64,000 bases of DNA from contig SVBD01000003.1 of assembly GCA_015059045.1 (NCBI GenBank), positions 1-64,000 on the forward strand. Reading direction: 5' to 3'. Position 1 is the stretch's first letter, and each line of letters opens with the position of its first letter. Shown one piece after another: positions 52,114-61,297 of this stretch. The notes under the pieces were generated by a model. The model saw only the letters and a program-made list of their open reading frames with translations. It did not search any database and had not been told where the DNA came from. Both the position numbers and the translations under genes were made by a program. The DNA comes from Erysipelotrichaceae bacterium. Its GTDB lineage: Bacteria > Bacillota_I > Bacilli_A > RFN20 > CAG-449.

Positions 52114-54713
52114 TATCCCACTAAGATATCTCTATTTTTTTCCTTTTCTTTTAATTCTTTTTCTTCTTGTAATCTTTTTTCGCGAAGAATTTTATTCTTA
52201 GCGCGCACTTTTTCTCTTTTAATTTTGGCTTTTTCTTTTTCTTTAGCTTCTAATTTTAATTCTTTTTCTTTTTTAGCTTTTAATTTAGCCTTTTCTTTAG
52301 CTTTATTTTTTTCTTCATCGATTCTAAATAATTTCATAAAAATTTTCTTAAAGAATAATTTTGGATTTGTCATTAGGAAGAAATAAGCGCGATATAGTTT
52401 TCCTTTATCTTGTAGTAGCAAGCCGTATAATTGGTCTTTTTCTACAAACTTTGTATCGATAAGAACATATCTTTTATCAGTGATATTGAAATAGTTATCA
52501 GGATGATCACTAGCAAAGTAATTTCTAGTTAATGAACGATTTACATGTTGATAGGAAATATCCATTACTTGTGCAAGAAGATTATTTTCGCTTCTTTCAA
52601 CTTTTCCTGAAGCAATATCATCAATAAATTCTTTCCATGCTTTTATAAAGTTAAATTTACTAACATCTTCAATTTTCTTTCTTGCAGCTTGACCCATTTC
52701 ATGACGAAGTTTATCATTGCCTAATACTTTAATGATATTGTTCGCTAATAAATAAGGGCTAAGTTGAGGAGAAGATAAAGAACAATTAGCATCTTTTAAT
52801 AATTCTACATATGGTAAGTCATATAGTACAATTGGTAAACCATAGCTCATTGCTTCTCCAATAACCATTGGATATACTTCATAAGATGAAGTCATTAATA
52901 ACATTGAACAAGCAGAGTAATAACGTTCAACTTGACTAGAGAAGCCGTGTAATATGACATTGCCTTCTAAATTATTCTTTTTAATTAATTTTTGCAAATA
53001 CTTTTTATCGCTTTCTTTTTCACCTGTACCAACGATATGAAGTTTAGCTTCAGGGATAGCTTTAACTACATATTTCATCGCTTCAACAGCTTGATCTGGA
53101 CACTTTTGACGATAATCTAATCTACCAACCCACAAAATATCTTTATTATCCAATTTAGAAGGTTTAGCGCTTCTTAAATTAAATGTTAAAGGGTTAGGTA
53201 TATATCTTGCACGAACACCCATTTCTTTCCAGGTATACTCTTCAGCAGTTGTAATTGTTTGTACTGCATCACACATTGAATAGATTTTTCTTTTTGAAGC
53301 CATGTATGGATCTTTTGCAAGTAAAGTAGAACTATACCAATCGTGAGTTGTAATACAAATTGGGATATTTAAACTTTTACAAATTAAAATTTCGTTTGCT
53401 AAATATAGAGCAACAGAAGCTTGATAAAGAACAAGGTCAACATTATTTCTAATTAAACGAAGTTTAAATTCTTTAGCGTGATTTAAATATGCTTCTTTTG
53501 AAACATAATCAGAAGGTGGTAATGTTTCAATGATTACTTCTTTTGGTAATTTATAGTCTAATTTTTTAGAAATCTTTTCAGTGAAGAAGACAACTCTATA
53601 TCCCATTTTAATTAATAGAGGAATAATTTTACTAACAACTCTTTCAACACCACCATTTGACATACGGTAGTAGAAGATACCGATAGTTTTGATGTCTTTT
53701 TTTGTTTTTTGAGAAACAAAGTTTGAGTTATAAATTTTAGTAATTAATTGCTCTTGGCTATATTCATTAATTTTAGTTAAACTTGTAATGAAATCCATTA
53801 CATCGTAATGCTTCATAAAAGCATCAAAAGCTTGTCCTCCATCTCTTTCATCAACATCGATAACAAACTTTGCAACCAAATCAATTAATGTTTTCTCTTT
53901 TAAATTTAAATAGATATTTTGTAACCATTCAAAAGTATCTAAATTATTACTTTTAATAAAGTCTCTAATACCATTTAAAGCAACGCTTTGCTCTAAGTGG
54001 GCAATATATGATTTTAAATTCATTCCTGAAGTAGAAACACCTGTTCCATAGTTATAATTGATTAACTTATCAGGAATTGATCTAAAACTATTAGCGTAGA
54101 AAGAAATAAAGAAATAAATCATCATATCTTCTGACATTACACAACGTTTTTCAGGAATAAACTTGGCGATTTTCTTGACTAATTCTGCGCGATAGATTTT
54201 GGTCCATACATTCCAGTTGTATCTTCTATGAACGTAACAATCACCTAAAATTTCTGTTTTTGACAATTTAAATTTTCCCGCTTTAAAGAATTTTTTAGCT
54301 TCTTTGTGAAATCCTTTATTAACGTATTTATCAGCGATGACGTTAGCTCCGAAATGGATAATGTCAACATCGTATTCGGTAATGTTTTTATATGCCACTT
54401 CACATGCGTTTGGTTCTAGTGTATCATCACTATCTAAAAACATAATATAATCGCCTGTTGCAGCATTAATAGCGTGATATCTAGCTCTAGCTAACCCTTG
54501 ATTTTTTTCACATGTAATTACTTTAATATTTTCGTATTTTTCTTGATACTCATTTAGAATTAGCGCCGAAGAATCACTACTTCCATCATTAACACAAATT
54601 ATTTCAATGTCTTTTAAAGATTGTTTGATAACACTATCTAAACAAGATTTTAAGTATTTTTCTGTATTATATACAGGAATCAATACTGATATTTTATATT
54701 TATTTACTGCCAT
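52113..54713 (-). CDS. Double glycosyltransferase, GT2 + GT4, with Lys/Glu-rich tail
   Basis: 866 aa. Residues 1 to about 240 are a GT2 (GT-A) domain: VSVLIPVYNTEKYL-type start, NDGSSDSS, and MFLDSDD with the DxD. About 330-720 is a GT4 (GT-B) domain: GVERVVSKIIPLLIKMGY, ILWVGRLDYRQKCPDQAVEAM, and SSYEVYPMVIGEAMSYGLPIV with the E-x7-E signature. The final 70 residues are almost only Lys, Glu, Ala and Leu, probably a long charged helix. No membrane helix is seen. It probably builds a surface polysaccharide or repeating unit; sugar specificities cannot be read from the sequence. Confidence 0.85.
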   Translation of the reverse strand: MAVNKYKISVLIPVYNTEKYLKSCLDSVIKQSLKDIEIICVNDGSSDSSALILNEYQEKYENIKVITCEKNQGLARARYHAINAATGDYIMFLDSDDTLEPNACEVAYKNITEYDVDIIHFGANVIADKYVNKGFHKEAKKFFKAGKFKLSKTEILGDCYVHRRYNWNVWTKIYRAELVKKIAKFIPEKRCVMSEDMMIYFFISFYANSFRSIPDKLINYNYGTGVSTSGMNLKSYIAHLEQSVALNGIRDFIKSNNLDTFEWLQNIYLNLKEKTLIDLVAKFVIDVDERDGGQAFDAFMKHYDVMDFITSLTKINEYSQEQLITKIYNSNFVSQKTKKDIKTIGIFYYRMSNGGVERVVSKIIPLLIKMGYRVVFFTEKISKKLDYKLPKEVIIETLPPSDYVSKEAYLNHAKEFKLRLIRNNVDLVLYQASVALYLANEILICKSLNIPICITTHDWYSSTLLAKDPYMASKRKIYSMCDAVQTITTAEEYTWKEMGVRARYIPNPLTFNLRSAKPSKLDNKDILWVGRLDYRQKCPDQAVEAMKYVVKAIPEAKLHIVGTGEKESDKKYLQKLIKKNNLEGNVILHGFSSQVERYYSACSMLLMTSSYEVYPMVIGEAMSYGLPIVLYDLPYVELLKDANCSLSSPQLSPYLLANNIIKVLGNDKLRHEMGQAARKKIEDVSKFNFIKAWKEFIDDIASGKVERSENNLLAQVMDISYQHVNRSLTRNYFASDHPDNYFNITDKRYVLIDTKFVEKDQLYGLLLQDKGKLYRAYFFLMTNPKLFFKKIFMKLFRIDEEKNKAKEKAKLKAKKEKELKLEAKEKEKAKIKREKVRAKNKILREKRLQEEKELKEKEKNRDILVG

Positions 54714-54724
54714 AATAATTCCCC

Positions 54725-57046
54725 TTAAATTCTAATTCTTCCTTTTCGGATCGCCGCTTTATATCCATAGCGTTTTATGTATATTCTAATTTTTTTAATT
54801 GTTTGCTTGAATCCGAATTTTTTAAAATATCTAAATAAGTTAGTGATTAATAGTGTTTTCTTTTTGAATAAAACACCATCTTTTGGATAATTGTAATGTC
54901 TATACATTATTTCGAAGAAAATTGCTAAATCTTCATTTGTGGTATGAGTTCTTTGATTTGCTTCTAAATTTATGAATGCCTCTTTCCATAGTGATGAAAT
55001 ATCAATCTTGGATGATTCATTAATATATTCTAATGCAAGTAAACCTAAATTATTTCTTTTTTCTTCGTTTGTTATTAGATTCATTATTTCTTGCGCTGTT
55101 TGTTTAATATTATTTGGTTGAACGCTTATTACTGAAGGATTATTTCTAACCATTTCAACATAAGGCATATCGTATGCAATAACAGGTAAACCATAGCTCA
55201 ACGCTTCTGAAAGAACCATCGGATAAACTTCATAAGTAGAAGTCATAATTAACATATCTGCTTTCCTATAGTATTCTTCCATATTTTTAGCGTGTGGAAT
55301 CCAAGTAATGTTTTTATTTAAATTGTTATTTAAGATATATTTTTTGAATTCTCTTGCTTCTTTTTTGCTTGAAGTATTTCCTAACATTGTTAAATGAATA
55401 TCAGGAATAAAACGTTTAATTTCAAATAATATATAAATCATATCTAATGGATTTTTTTGTAGTCCATCGATTCGGCCAACCCATAGTAATTCTTTACCGG
55501 ATTTTCGCTCTTTTGTTAATTTAGGTAAAGTGAAGGTTAATGGGTTAGGAATATATGTCGCATTAATATTTGATTGTATATATGCCTCTTTTTCAACGTT
55601 AGTAATTGTTTGCACTAAATCAGTTAGTTTAAGCACTTGTGGTTTCCATGAGAAATGGAATCCACGATATAGTAATGGTGAAGTGATAAAGTCGTGAGTA
55701 GTGCATGCAAAATAAATGCCAAGAGATTTAGCCATTAATAAGTCATATAACATAAATGGAGAATTAGATGCTTGATATAATACTAAATCAATGTTGTTGT
55801 CACTAAGAACTTTCTTAAATTCTTTTGCGTGTTTCATATATTCTTTGTTGTTAACAGAAATTGATGATGGGATGATTACTTTCTTACAACTTTCATTTAA
55901 TTCAAAAGAATTTTCATCATCTTTTTCAATAATAAGCGTTAGTTTATATCCCATACTTTCAAACATAGGGATTAATTTAGACATAACGCGTTCCACGCCA
56001 CTGCCACTATATTTATAATAGAAAAGGGCGATATTTTTAATTTTACGATTTTCTGTTTTAAAGAAATTAGTCCCATATAATCTTTTTGAAGCTTGATATA
56101 AATCATTTAAAATTAATAAACGTTCTACTATATCTTCAATTGGAATAAGTTTTGAAATTACATCAAAGCATCTAGGTGCATCGCTTTCTTTAACAGTGTA
56201 CATAAAATGCCATACTAAAACATTGCGATATTCTTCATAGAAATCTTCGATAAATCTTCTTCTATTGCCAGAATAAATGCCTAGTTCTTTATGAAACGAA
56301 ATCATATTGTCTATTGCAACGCTATTTCTTGCATAAGAGTCAAATATTTTTGTTAGTGATTCACTTGTTGAAACACCAGAACCGAAACGATAGTTATATA
56401 GTTTGTTTTTGATTCCATGATAACTCTTAGCAAAATAAGAGATCATTGAGTAAATAAACATATCTTCTGACATAATACATCTGACGTTAGGAATGAAAGG
56501 AGTGATTTTTTTAACAATATCACTACGATAAATTTTATTCCAAACATTCCAACAATATTTTCTTTGAATATAGCAAGCATCAAAAATATTTTCGCCAGAT
56601 AATTTTTTACAATAAGCATCGACGAATGATTGTTTATCTTGTAACTCCTTTTTATCAACTAAACCAAAAGGGATAATATTTGTTGAAAAGTGAAGAATAT
56701 CAACTTGATGTTTTGTAATTGCTTTATAAGCAATTTCACAAGCATTAGGTTCTAGATAATCATCGCTATCTAAAAACATAATATAATCGCCAGTTGCAGC
56801 ATTAATAGCGTGATATCTTGCTCTAGCTAGACCTTCATTTTTTTCTAAAGTAATTATTTTTATGCGACTATCTTTTTGTCGGTATTCTTCTAAAATATAT
56901 TTTGATTTGTCACTACTTCCATCATTTACACAAATAATTTCAATTTCTTTTAAACTTTGGGCTAAGACGGAGTCCAAACATTCTTTTAGAAAGTTTTCTG
57001 TGTTATATACTGGGATGAGTAGTGAGATCTTAAATTTGTTTTCCAT
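54725..57046 (-). CDS. Double glycosyltransferase, GT2 + GT4, paralogue of the next gene
   Basis: 773 aa with the same layout as its downstream neighbour. The GT2 domain at 1-240 has SLLIPVYNTENFL, NDGSSDKS and MFLDSDD. The GT4 domain at about 335-700 has GVERVMSKLIPMF, LLWVGRIDGLQKNPLDMI and STYEVYPMVLSEALSYGLPVIAYDMPYVE. The C-terminus is short and basic. The core ARARYHAINAATGDYIMFLD is identical in both proteins. First gene of the minus-strand operon, under a promoter at 57096-57068 that overlaps an inverted repeat. Confidence 0.85.
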   Translation of the reverse strand: MENKFKISLLIPVYNTENFLKECLDSVLAQSLKEIEIICVNDGSSDKSKYILEEYRQKDSRIKIITLEKNEGLARARYHAINAATGDYIMFLDSDDYLEPNACEIAYKAITKHQVDILHFSTNIIPFGLVDKKELQDKQSFVDAYCKKLSGENIFDACYIQRKYCWNVWNKIYRSDIVKKITPFIPNVRCIMSEDMFIYSMISYFAKSYHGIKNKLYNYRFGSGVSTSESLTKIFDSYARNSVAIDNMISFHKELGIYSGNRRRFIEDFYEEYRNVLVWHFMYTVKESDAPRCFDVISKLIPIEDIVERLLILNDLYQASKRLYGTNFFKTENRKIKNIALFYYKYSGSGVERVMSKLIPMFESMGYKLTLIIEKDDENSFELNESCKKVIIPSSISVNNKEYMKHAKEFKKVLSDNNIDLVLYQASNSPFMLYDLLMAKSLGIYFACTTHDFITSPLLYRGFHFSWKPQVLKLTDLVQTITNVEKEAYIQSNINATYIPNPLTFTLPKLTKERKSGKELLWVGRIDGLQKNPLDMIYILFEIKRFIPDIHLTMLGNTSSKKEAREFKKYILNNNLNKNITWIPHAKNMEEYYRKADMLIMTSTYEVYPMVLSEALSYGLPVIAYDMPYVEMVRNNPSVISVQPNNIKQTAQEIMNLITNEEKRNNLGLLALEYINESSKIDISSLWKEAFINLEANQRTHTTNEDLAIFFEIMYRHYNYPKDGVLFKKKTLLITNLFRYFKKFGFKQTIKKIRIYIKRYGYKAAIRKGRIRI

Positions 57047-57067
57047 AAATATATATTTCCTAAAATA

Positions 57068-57096
57068 ATAATACAGTATTCAGTATTTTTAGTCAA
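57068..57096 (-). promoter_or_regulatory. Promoter of the double-glycosyltransferase/CotH operon
   Basis: On the minus strand: TTGACT (complement of 57091-57096), 17-bp spacer, TATTAT (complement of 57068-57073). Confidence 0.65.
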
Positions 57097-57119
57097 TCTA
57101 ACAATATATTTGTTAGATT
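57095..57119. promoter_or_regulatory. Perfect inverted repeat in the divergent promoter region, candidate operator
   Basis: AATCTAACAA (57095-57104) and TTGTTAGATT (57110-57119), 10 bp each around 5 bp. Its left arm overlaps the -35 of the minus-strand promoter by two bases. Both flanking genes point away, so a terminator has no role here and a protein-binding site is more likely. Confidence 0.55.
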
Positions 57120-57200
57120 TAATTTTAAATGGTAGTTTATGGAAAAGTAGTACAAAATAACTATCAAATAGAGGGGAAGAGTTTTATTGATTTATAGTGA

Positions 57201-57229
57201 TTGAATAATTTTATTAAAAATTATATAAT
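57201..57229 (+). promoter_or_regulatory. Promoter of the tagG-tagH operon
   Basis: TTGAAT (57201-57206), 17-bp spacer, TATAAT (57224-57229), followed by AAAGGAG (57241-57247). Confidence 0.65.
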
Positions 57230-57254
57230 GAATTAAACTCAAAGGAGTTTTTTG

Positions 57255-58049
57255 ATGGAAAAAAGTAAAAGTAATTTTAGAAAACACATCTATTTATTAA
57301 AAGTATTAATATCTAGAGATATCAGAAACCAATATGCTGGTTCTTTTTTAGGTGCTTTATGGACTGTTTTAAATCCTTTACTAAATATGATTGTCATGGC
57401 AATTGTATTTATTAATATTTTTGGTAGCTCTGCGATTAATCTAGATTATCCAGTATATGTCTTAGCGGGTAATATTATTTTTAATTTGTTCCGTGCTGGT
57501 AGTGAAGGTGCATTAACTAGTGTTGTTGACCAAAGAGATTTACTTTCAAAAACAAAGGTTCCATTGCATATTATTCCAATGTCGAGAGTAGGCGCGAGCA
57601 TCGTATCTTTTGCTTTTTCTTATGTAGCATTAATTATTGTTATGTTGATTAGAATTCCAGCAGGTGTAGAATTTCATTTGAGTATGTTTATGGTTCTTGT
57701 TTTATTACCAGCTTTAATTTTATTTACACTAGGATTTGCTTTCCTATTATCATCTTTCTTTGTTTCGTTTAGAGACATTAAACATTTCTATTCAGTAATC
57801 TTAACATTATGGATGTATTTAACTCCATTATTCTATTCTTTGGATGCATTAAATTTGCCTCAAGAATTATATTCAATTATGCAAATTAATCCAATGTTCC
57901 ACTTCGTTAATTACTTTAGAGGAACTTTAATGGGTATAGTAAATGATTGGAAAACTTTAGGAATTTGTTACATTTGGGGTGTTGCTTTATTTGTTGTTGG
58001 ATACTTAGTATTTGAAATTAGAAAAAATAAATTATTATTAGAAGCATAG
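57255..58049 (+). CDS. tagG: Teichoic acid/polysaccharide ABC exporter, membrane subunit (TagG type)
   Basis: ABC-2 type permease of 264 aa with about six helices and the N-terminal amphipathic segment LISRDIRNQYAGSFLGALWTVLNPLLNM, typical of TagG/Wzm/RfbA permeases. With the adjacent ATPase it would export a lipid-linked glycopolymer. ATG 57255 lies 7 bp after AAAGGAG; the preceding in-frame TTG is less likely. The distinction between teichoic acid and other polysaccharide export rests on tarI, tarJ and licD downstream, not on this protein. Confidence 0.85.
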   Translation: MEKSKSNFRKHIYLLKVLISRDIRNQYAGSFLGALWTVLNPLLNMIVMAIVFINIFGSSAINLDYPVYVLAGNIIFNLFRAGSEGALTSVVDQRDLLSKTKVPLHIIPMSRVGASIVSFAFSYVALIIVMLIRIPAGVEFHLSMFMVLVLLPALILFTLGFAFLLSSFFVSFRDIKHFYSVILTLWMYLTPLFYSLDALNLPQELYSIMQINPMFHFVNYFRGTLMGIVNDWKTLGICYIWGVALFVVGYLVFEIRKNKLLLEA

Positions 58050-58057
58050 GTGTTTTT

Positions 58058-58810
58058 ATGGAAGATAAGAAATTATTAATAGAAGTAAATAACGTTTCTA
58101 TGAGATTTAAATTACCTAATCAAAAAATTAATAATCTTAAAGAAATGTTTGTAAAATTAGTTAAACGAAAATTAAAATATCGTGACTTTTATGCTGTAAA
58201 AGATATTTCATTAAACATTTATAAAGGAGAAAGTTTAGCGATTATTGGAAGAAATGGATCAGGAAAATCCACTCTTTTAAAAATTATTACACAAATTGTT
58301 AGACCTACTTCAGGTGGGGTAAAAGCATATACATCAAATATTATTCCATTACTTCAATTAGGTGCAGGTTTTGATATGAATTCGACAGGATATCAAAATG
58401 TATACTTAAATGGGGCTATTTTAGGTTATACAAAAAAAGAAATTGATGAAAAAATGAAAGGCATTATTGAGTTTTCTGAATTACAAGATTTTATGAATGT
58501 TGAATTAAAAAACTATTCTCAAGGTATGCTTGCGCGTCTAGGATTTGCAATAGCAATTTCTTGTAATCCAGAAGTTTTAATTGTTGATGAAATTCTAGCG
58601 GTTGGAGATACAGCTTTCCAAAAGAAATGTTATGAAAAATTAAATGAATTAAAAAATAATGGTGTTACATTCATTATTGTTTCCCATAGTGATGTTGTAA
58701 AGGAAATGTGTTCTAGAGCAATTTGGATAAAAGATGGTGAAAAAGTTATGGATGGCGACATTAATGCTGTTTATGATGCTTATATTAATTATTTAGAGAC
58801 AGGTAATTAA
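58058..58810 (+). CDS. tagH: Teichoic acid/polysaccharide ABC exporter, ATPase subunit (TagH type)
   Basis: 250-aa ATPase: Walker A GRNGSGKST, signature reading NYSQGMLARLGF (the YSxGM form typical of polysaccharide exporters), Walker B VLIVDEILAVGD. It ends shortly after the nucleotide-binding domain, so it lacks both the long C-terminal part of Bacillus TagH and the carbohydrate-binding domain of Wzt. Follows tagG by 8 bp and precedes a GT4 gene by 3 bp. Confidence 0.88.
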   Translation: MEDKKLLIEVNNVSMRFKLPNQKINNLKEMFVKLVKRKLKYRDFYAVKDISLNIYKGESLAIIGRNGSGKSTLLKIITQIVRPTSGGVKAYTSNIIPLLQLGAGFDMNSTGYQNVYLNGAILGYTKKEIDEKMKGIIEFSELQDFMNVELKNYSQGMLARLGFAIAISCNPEVLIVDEILAVGDTAFQKKCYEKLNELKNNGVTFIIVSHSDVVKEMCSRAIWIKDGEKVMDGDINAVYDAYINYLETGN

Positions 58811-58813
58811 TTT

Positions 58814-59857
58814 ATGAAGAAGATACTATATGTTGCTTCAACATATTCACATATTAATAATTTTCACACTCCATACATAGATGAATTAAAAAAAGAAAAT
58901 CATGTAGATGTTTTATCAAAGGGAAGTGAAAGTACTTTTAATATTAATTTTAAGAAGAAGATATATTCATTGAAGAATATTTTTTCCATTTTTAAAATAC
59001 GTAAAATACTAAAAAGGAATCAATATGATTTAATTGTTTTAAATACATCTTTAGCGGCCTTTTTAGTAAGATGCTCCTTGTTTTTTTATCGAAATAGACC
59101 AAAGGTAATTAATATCGTTCATGGATATTTATTTGGCGAAAAAACTAATTCTTTAAAACGATTTTTTTACTTAAAACTGGAAAGAATTGTCAGAAAGAAA
59201 ACAGATTATATTTTAACTATGAATCAATACGATTTCGATATTGCTAAAAGTAAGAAGTTATCACTAAATGAACCAATTATGATTCCTGGAATGGGAGTTA
59301 GTAGAATAAATGAAGATCAATTAGAAAATCCTTATGACACAAGCAAATTCAATTTGCTTTTTGTTGGCGAACTATCAAATAGAAAAAATCAGATTGAATT
59401 AATTAATAGTGTAAAAGAATTAAAAGAAAGTATATCTAATATTCACTTAACACTTTTAGGAGAAGGAAATTTAAAAAATAAACTTTTAAAAATAATAAAT
59501 AAAGAAAATCTATCTTCTTATGTTTCATTAAAAGGGTATATTGAAAGACCGGCAAATTATTACAAGTATTGCGATTTATATGTATCTAGTAGTTTGCAAG
59601 AAGGACTACCATTTAATCTTATTCACGCATTAGAATTTAATAAAAATATTATTTGTTCCTCTATTAAAGGACACATAGATATCGCATCTAAAACTAATCT
59701 AGTTACTTTATATGAAAACAAAAAAGACCTTTGTGAAAAGGTCATAAGGTATCATCAAAATAAATGGGAATCAAATTCAAATGAAGTATTTGAATTTTAT
59801 TCATTCGATAGGGTTTTCCAAGGAAATCTTAATGTAATTAAAACATTAATTGATTAA
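58814..59857 (+). CDS. Glycosyltransferase, GT4 family
   Basis: 347 aa, GT-B fold. N-terminal ILYVASTYSHINNFHTPYIDEL is typical of EpsD/CapM-like GT4 enzymes; the C-terminal domain has LLFVGELSNRKNQIELI, HLTLLGEGNLKN and SSLQEGLPFNLIHALEF with the retained glutamate signature. Substrates unknown. It is the last gene of the tagGH operon. Its last 12 bp overlap the end of the convergent O-antigen-ligase-like gene, with no terminator between them. Confidence 0.85.
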   Translation: MKKILYVASTYSHINNFHTPYIDELKKENHVDVLSKGSESTFNINFKKKIYSLKNIFSIFKIRKILKRNQYDLIVLNTSLAAFLVRCSLFFYRNRPKVINIVHGYLFGEKTNSLKRFFYLKLERIVRKKTDYILTMNQYDFDIAKSKKLSLNEPIMIPGMGVSRINEDQLENPYDTSKFNLLFVGELSNRKNQIELINSVKELKESISNIHLTLLGEGNLKNKLLKIINKENLSSYVSLKGYIERPANYYKYCDLYVSSSLQEGLPFNLIHALEFNKNIICSSIKGHIDIASKTNLVTLYENKKDLCEKVIRYHQNKWESNSNEVFEFYSFDRVFQGNLNVIKTLID

Positions 59858-61291
59858 TTCCTTTGAGTCATAGTGGTAAATAGATAAACCAATATAGAAT
59901 AGTCCTAGGTATCTTTCAAAACCATAATCGAAGAAGAAATTATCAAATATTGAAGAAAGCATTAAAATTAAAATAGCAAAGTAAAGAATAGTTTTTTCAA
60001 AGCTATTCTTTTTAAATACTTTGATGTGTAAATCGTAATTGTAATAAATAAATCCTATTAAACCAACAATACCTGTTGCAGATAAAATTTGTAAAATAAT
60101 ATTATGCGCTTTAAATGATGGAGAAAATGGGTTTGGTGAAATATAGTAATCTGGAGTAGTGGTTTCAAAAACAAACCATCCACTTCCAAAGATAGGATTA
60201 GCAAGAAATGAATCCCATGCGATTTTATATAATTCGTCTCTGCCATTTAAGGAAAATCCTAATTCAATAAAGTGATTAAATAATTCAATTATTTGAGTAT
60301 GGAAAATAGCAAATCCTAATACGAAAACTCCAAGTAATGATAAAGCTGATATAAGAATTGTTTTTCTTTTTATTTTCTTGATTTTGATGTATGCAATTAA
60401 TCCGATAATTATTTCTATAGCGAAGATTAACAACCCATTTCTAGACATTGTTAAAATTGTGGTTAATCCTGCAAAAATAATTAATAGGAAATAGATCCAT
60501 GATTTTTCTTCTTTTACCATTAAGTAGAAGATAAATGGTAGTGATAGACAAATGTATCCGGCGAAGTTATTGTGAATTCCCCAACCAGTAACAATTTGAC
60601 CTTTATCAATTGTTCCGTTAACAATTACATCGTTAATAAAGTAAATTCCTATTACTTGAAACGAGATTACTAACAAAGTAACTACCATAAACATAGATAT
60701 ATATTTCATAGTATCTTCTTTTTTGTTTAAGAACGCTAAATCTGAGAAATATAGAACTAATCCAATAATCATTAAAATGTTGGATAATGAAAACAATAAA
60801 TTATTAGGGGTATATTTAGGTCCAATTCCTCCTAAAACGTATGCCACGCCTAGAGCAATTAATCCAGGAAGAAACATTAGACTTTTTTTAAATGCTAATT
60901 TGTATTGTCTGAAAACAATGAAATTGAATATTGCGGTTAATGGAACAATACCAATTAATATTGCGGAATATACAATAACCCAGGTTTTATCAAATATATT
61001 TGGAATATCAAAATTAGGATTATATGATAATCCGTTTTTATATGATAAGCTCATTAAAAATAAGAGAATAATACTAATTAGTGGTTTCCCATCTTTTGAA
61101 AATAATAAGGTGACAACACCTAATAATGAAATGATAGGAAAGCAAAATAATTCGATAGCAAAAACATTGCTAATTACTACAAGGAATCCGATTATAAACA
61201 TAAATAGATATGAATTACAAAAGGTATTTATTTTTTTAGCAATTGAATTTGTATTAATAAAATTTTGATAGCGATCAATAAAATTATTCAT
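59846..61291 (-). CDS. O-antigen ligase / polymerase-like membrane protein
   Basis: 481 aa with about twelve membrane helices. A large external loop contains NGRDELYKIAWDSFLANPIFGSGW and, after it, SFKAHNIILQILSATGIVGLIGF. That is the pattern of the Wzy_C/O-antigen ligase family (the conserved His in AHN and a G-x-G before it). It probably polymerises or attaches the glycan made by the neighbouring glycosyltransferases. ATG is the complement of 61289-61291. It follows tarJ by 6 bp in the licD-tarI-tarJ operon. Confidence 0.82.
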   Translation of the reverse strand: MNNFIDRYQNFINTNSIAKKINTFCNSYLFMFIIGFLVVISNVFAIELFCFPIISLLGVVTLLFSKDGKPLISIILLFLMSLSYKNGLSYNPNFDIPNIFDKTWVIVYSAILIGIVPLTAIFNFIVFRQYKLAFKKSLMFLPGLIALGVAYVLGGIGPKYTPNNLLFSLSNILMIIGLVLYFSDLAFLNKKEDTMKYISMFMVVTLLVISFQVIGIYFINDVIVNGTIDKGQIVTGWGIHNNFAGYICLSLPFIFYLMVKEEKSWIYFLLIIFAGLTTILTMSRNGLLIFAIEIIIGLIAYIKIKKIKRKTILISALSLLGVFVLGFAIFHTQIIELFNHFIELGFSLNGRDELYKIAWDSFLANPIFGSGWFVFETTTPDYYISPNPFSPSFKAHNIILQILSATGIVGLIGFIYYNYDLHIKVFKKNSFEKTILYFAILILMLSSIFDNFFFDYGFERYLGLFYIGLSIYHYDSKELIN

Positions 61292-61297
61292 AATATT

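Noticed and set aside
57095..57119. Rho-independent terminator
   Set aside because: The hairpin lies between two divergent genes and has no proper T run on either side; an operator is more likely.
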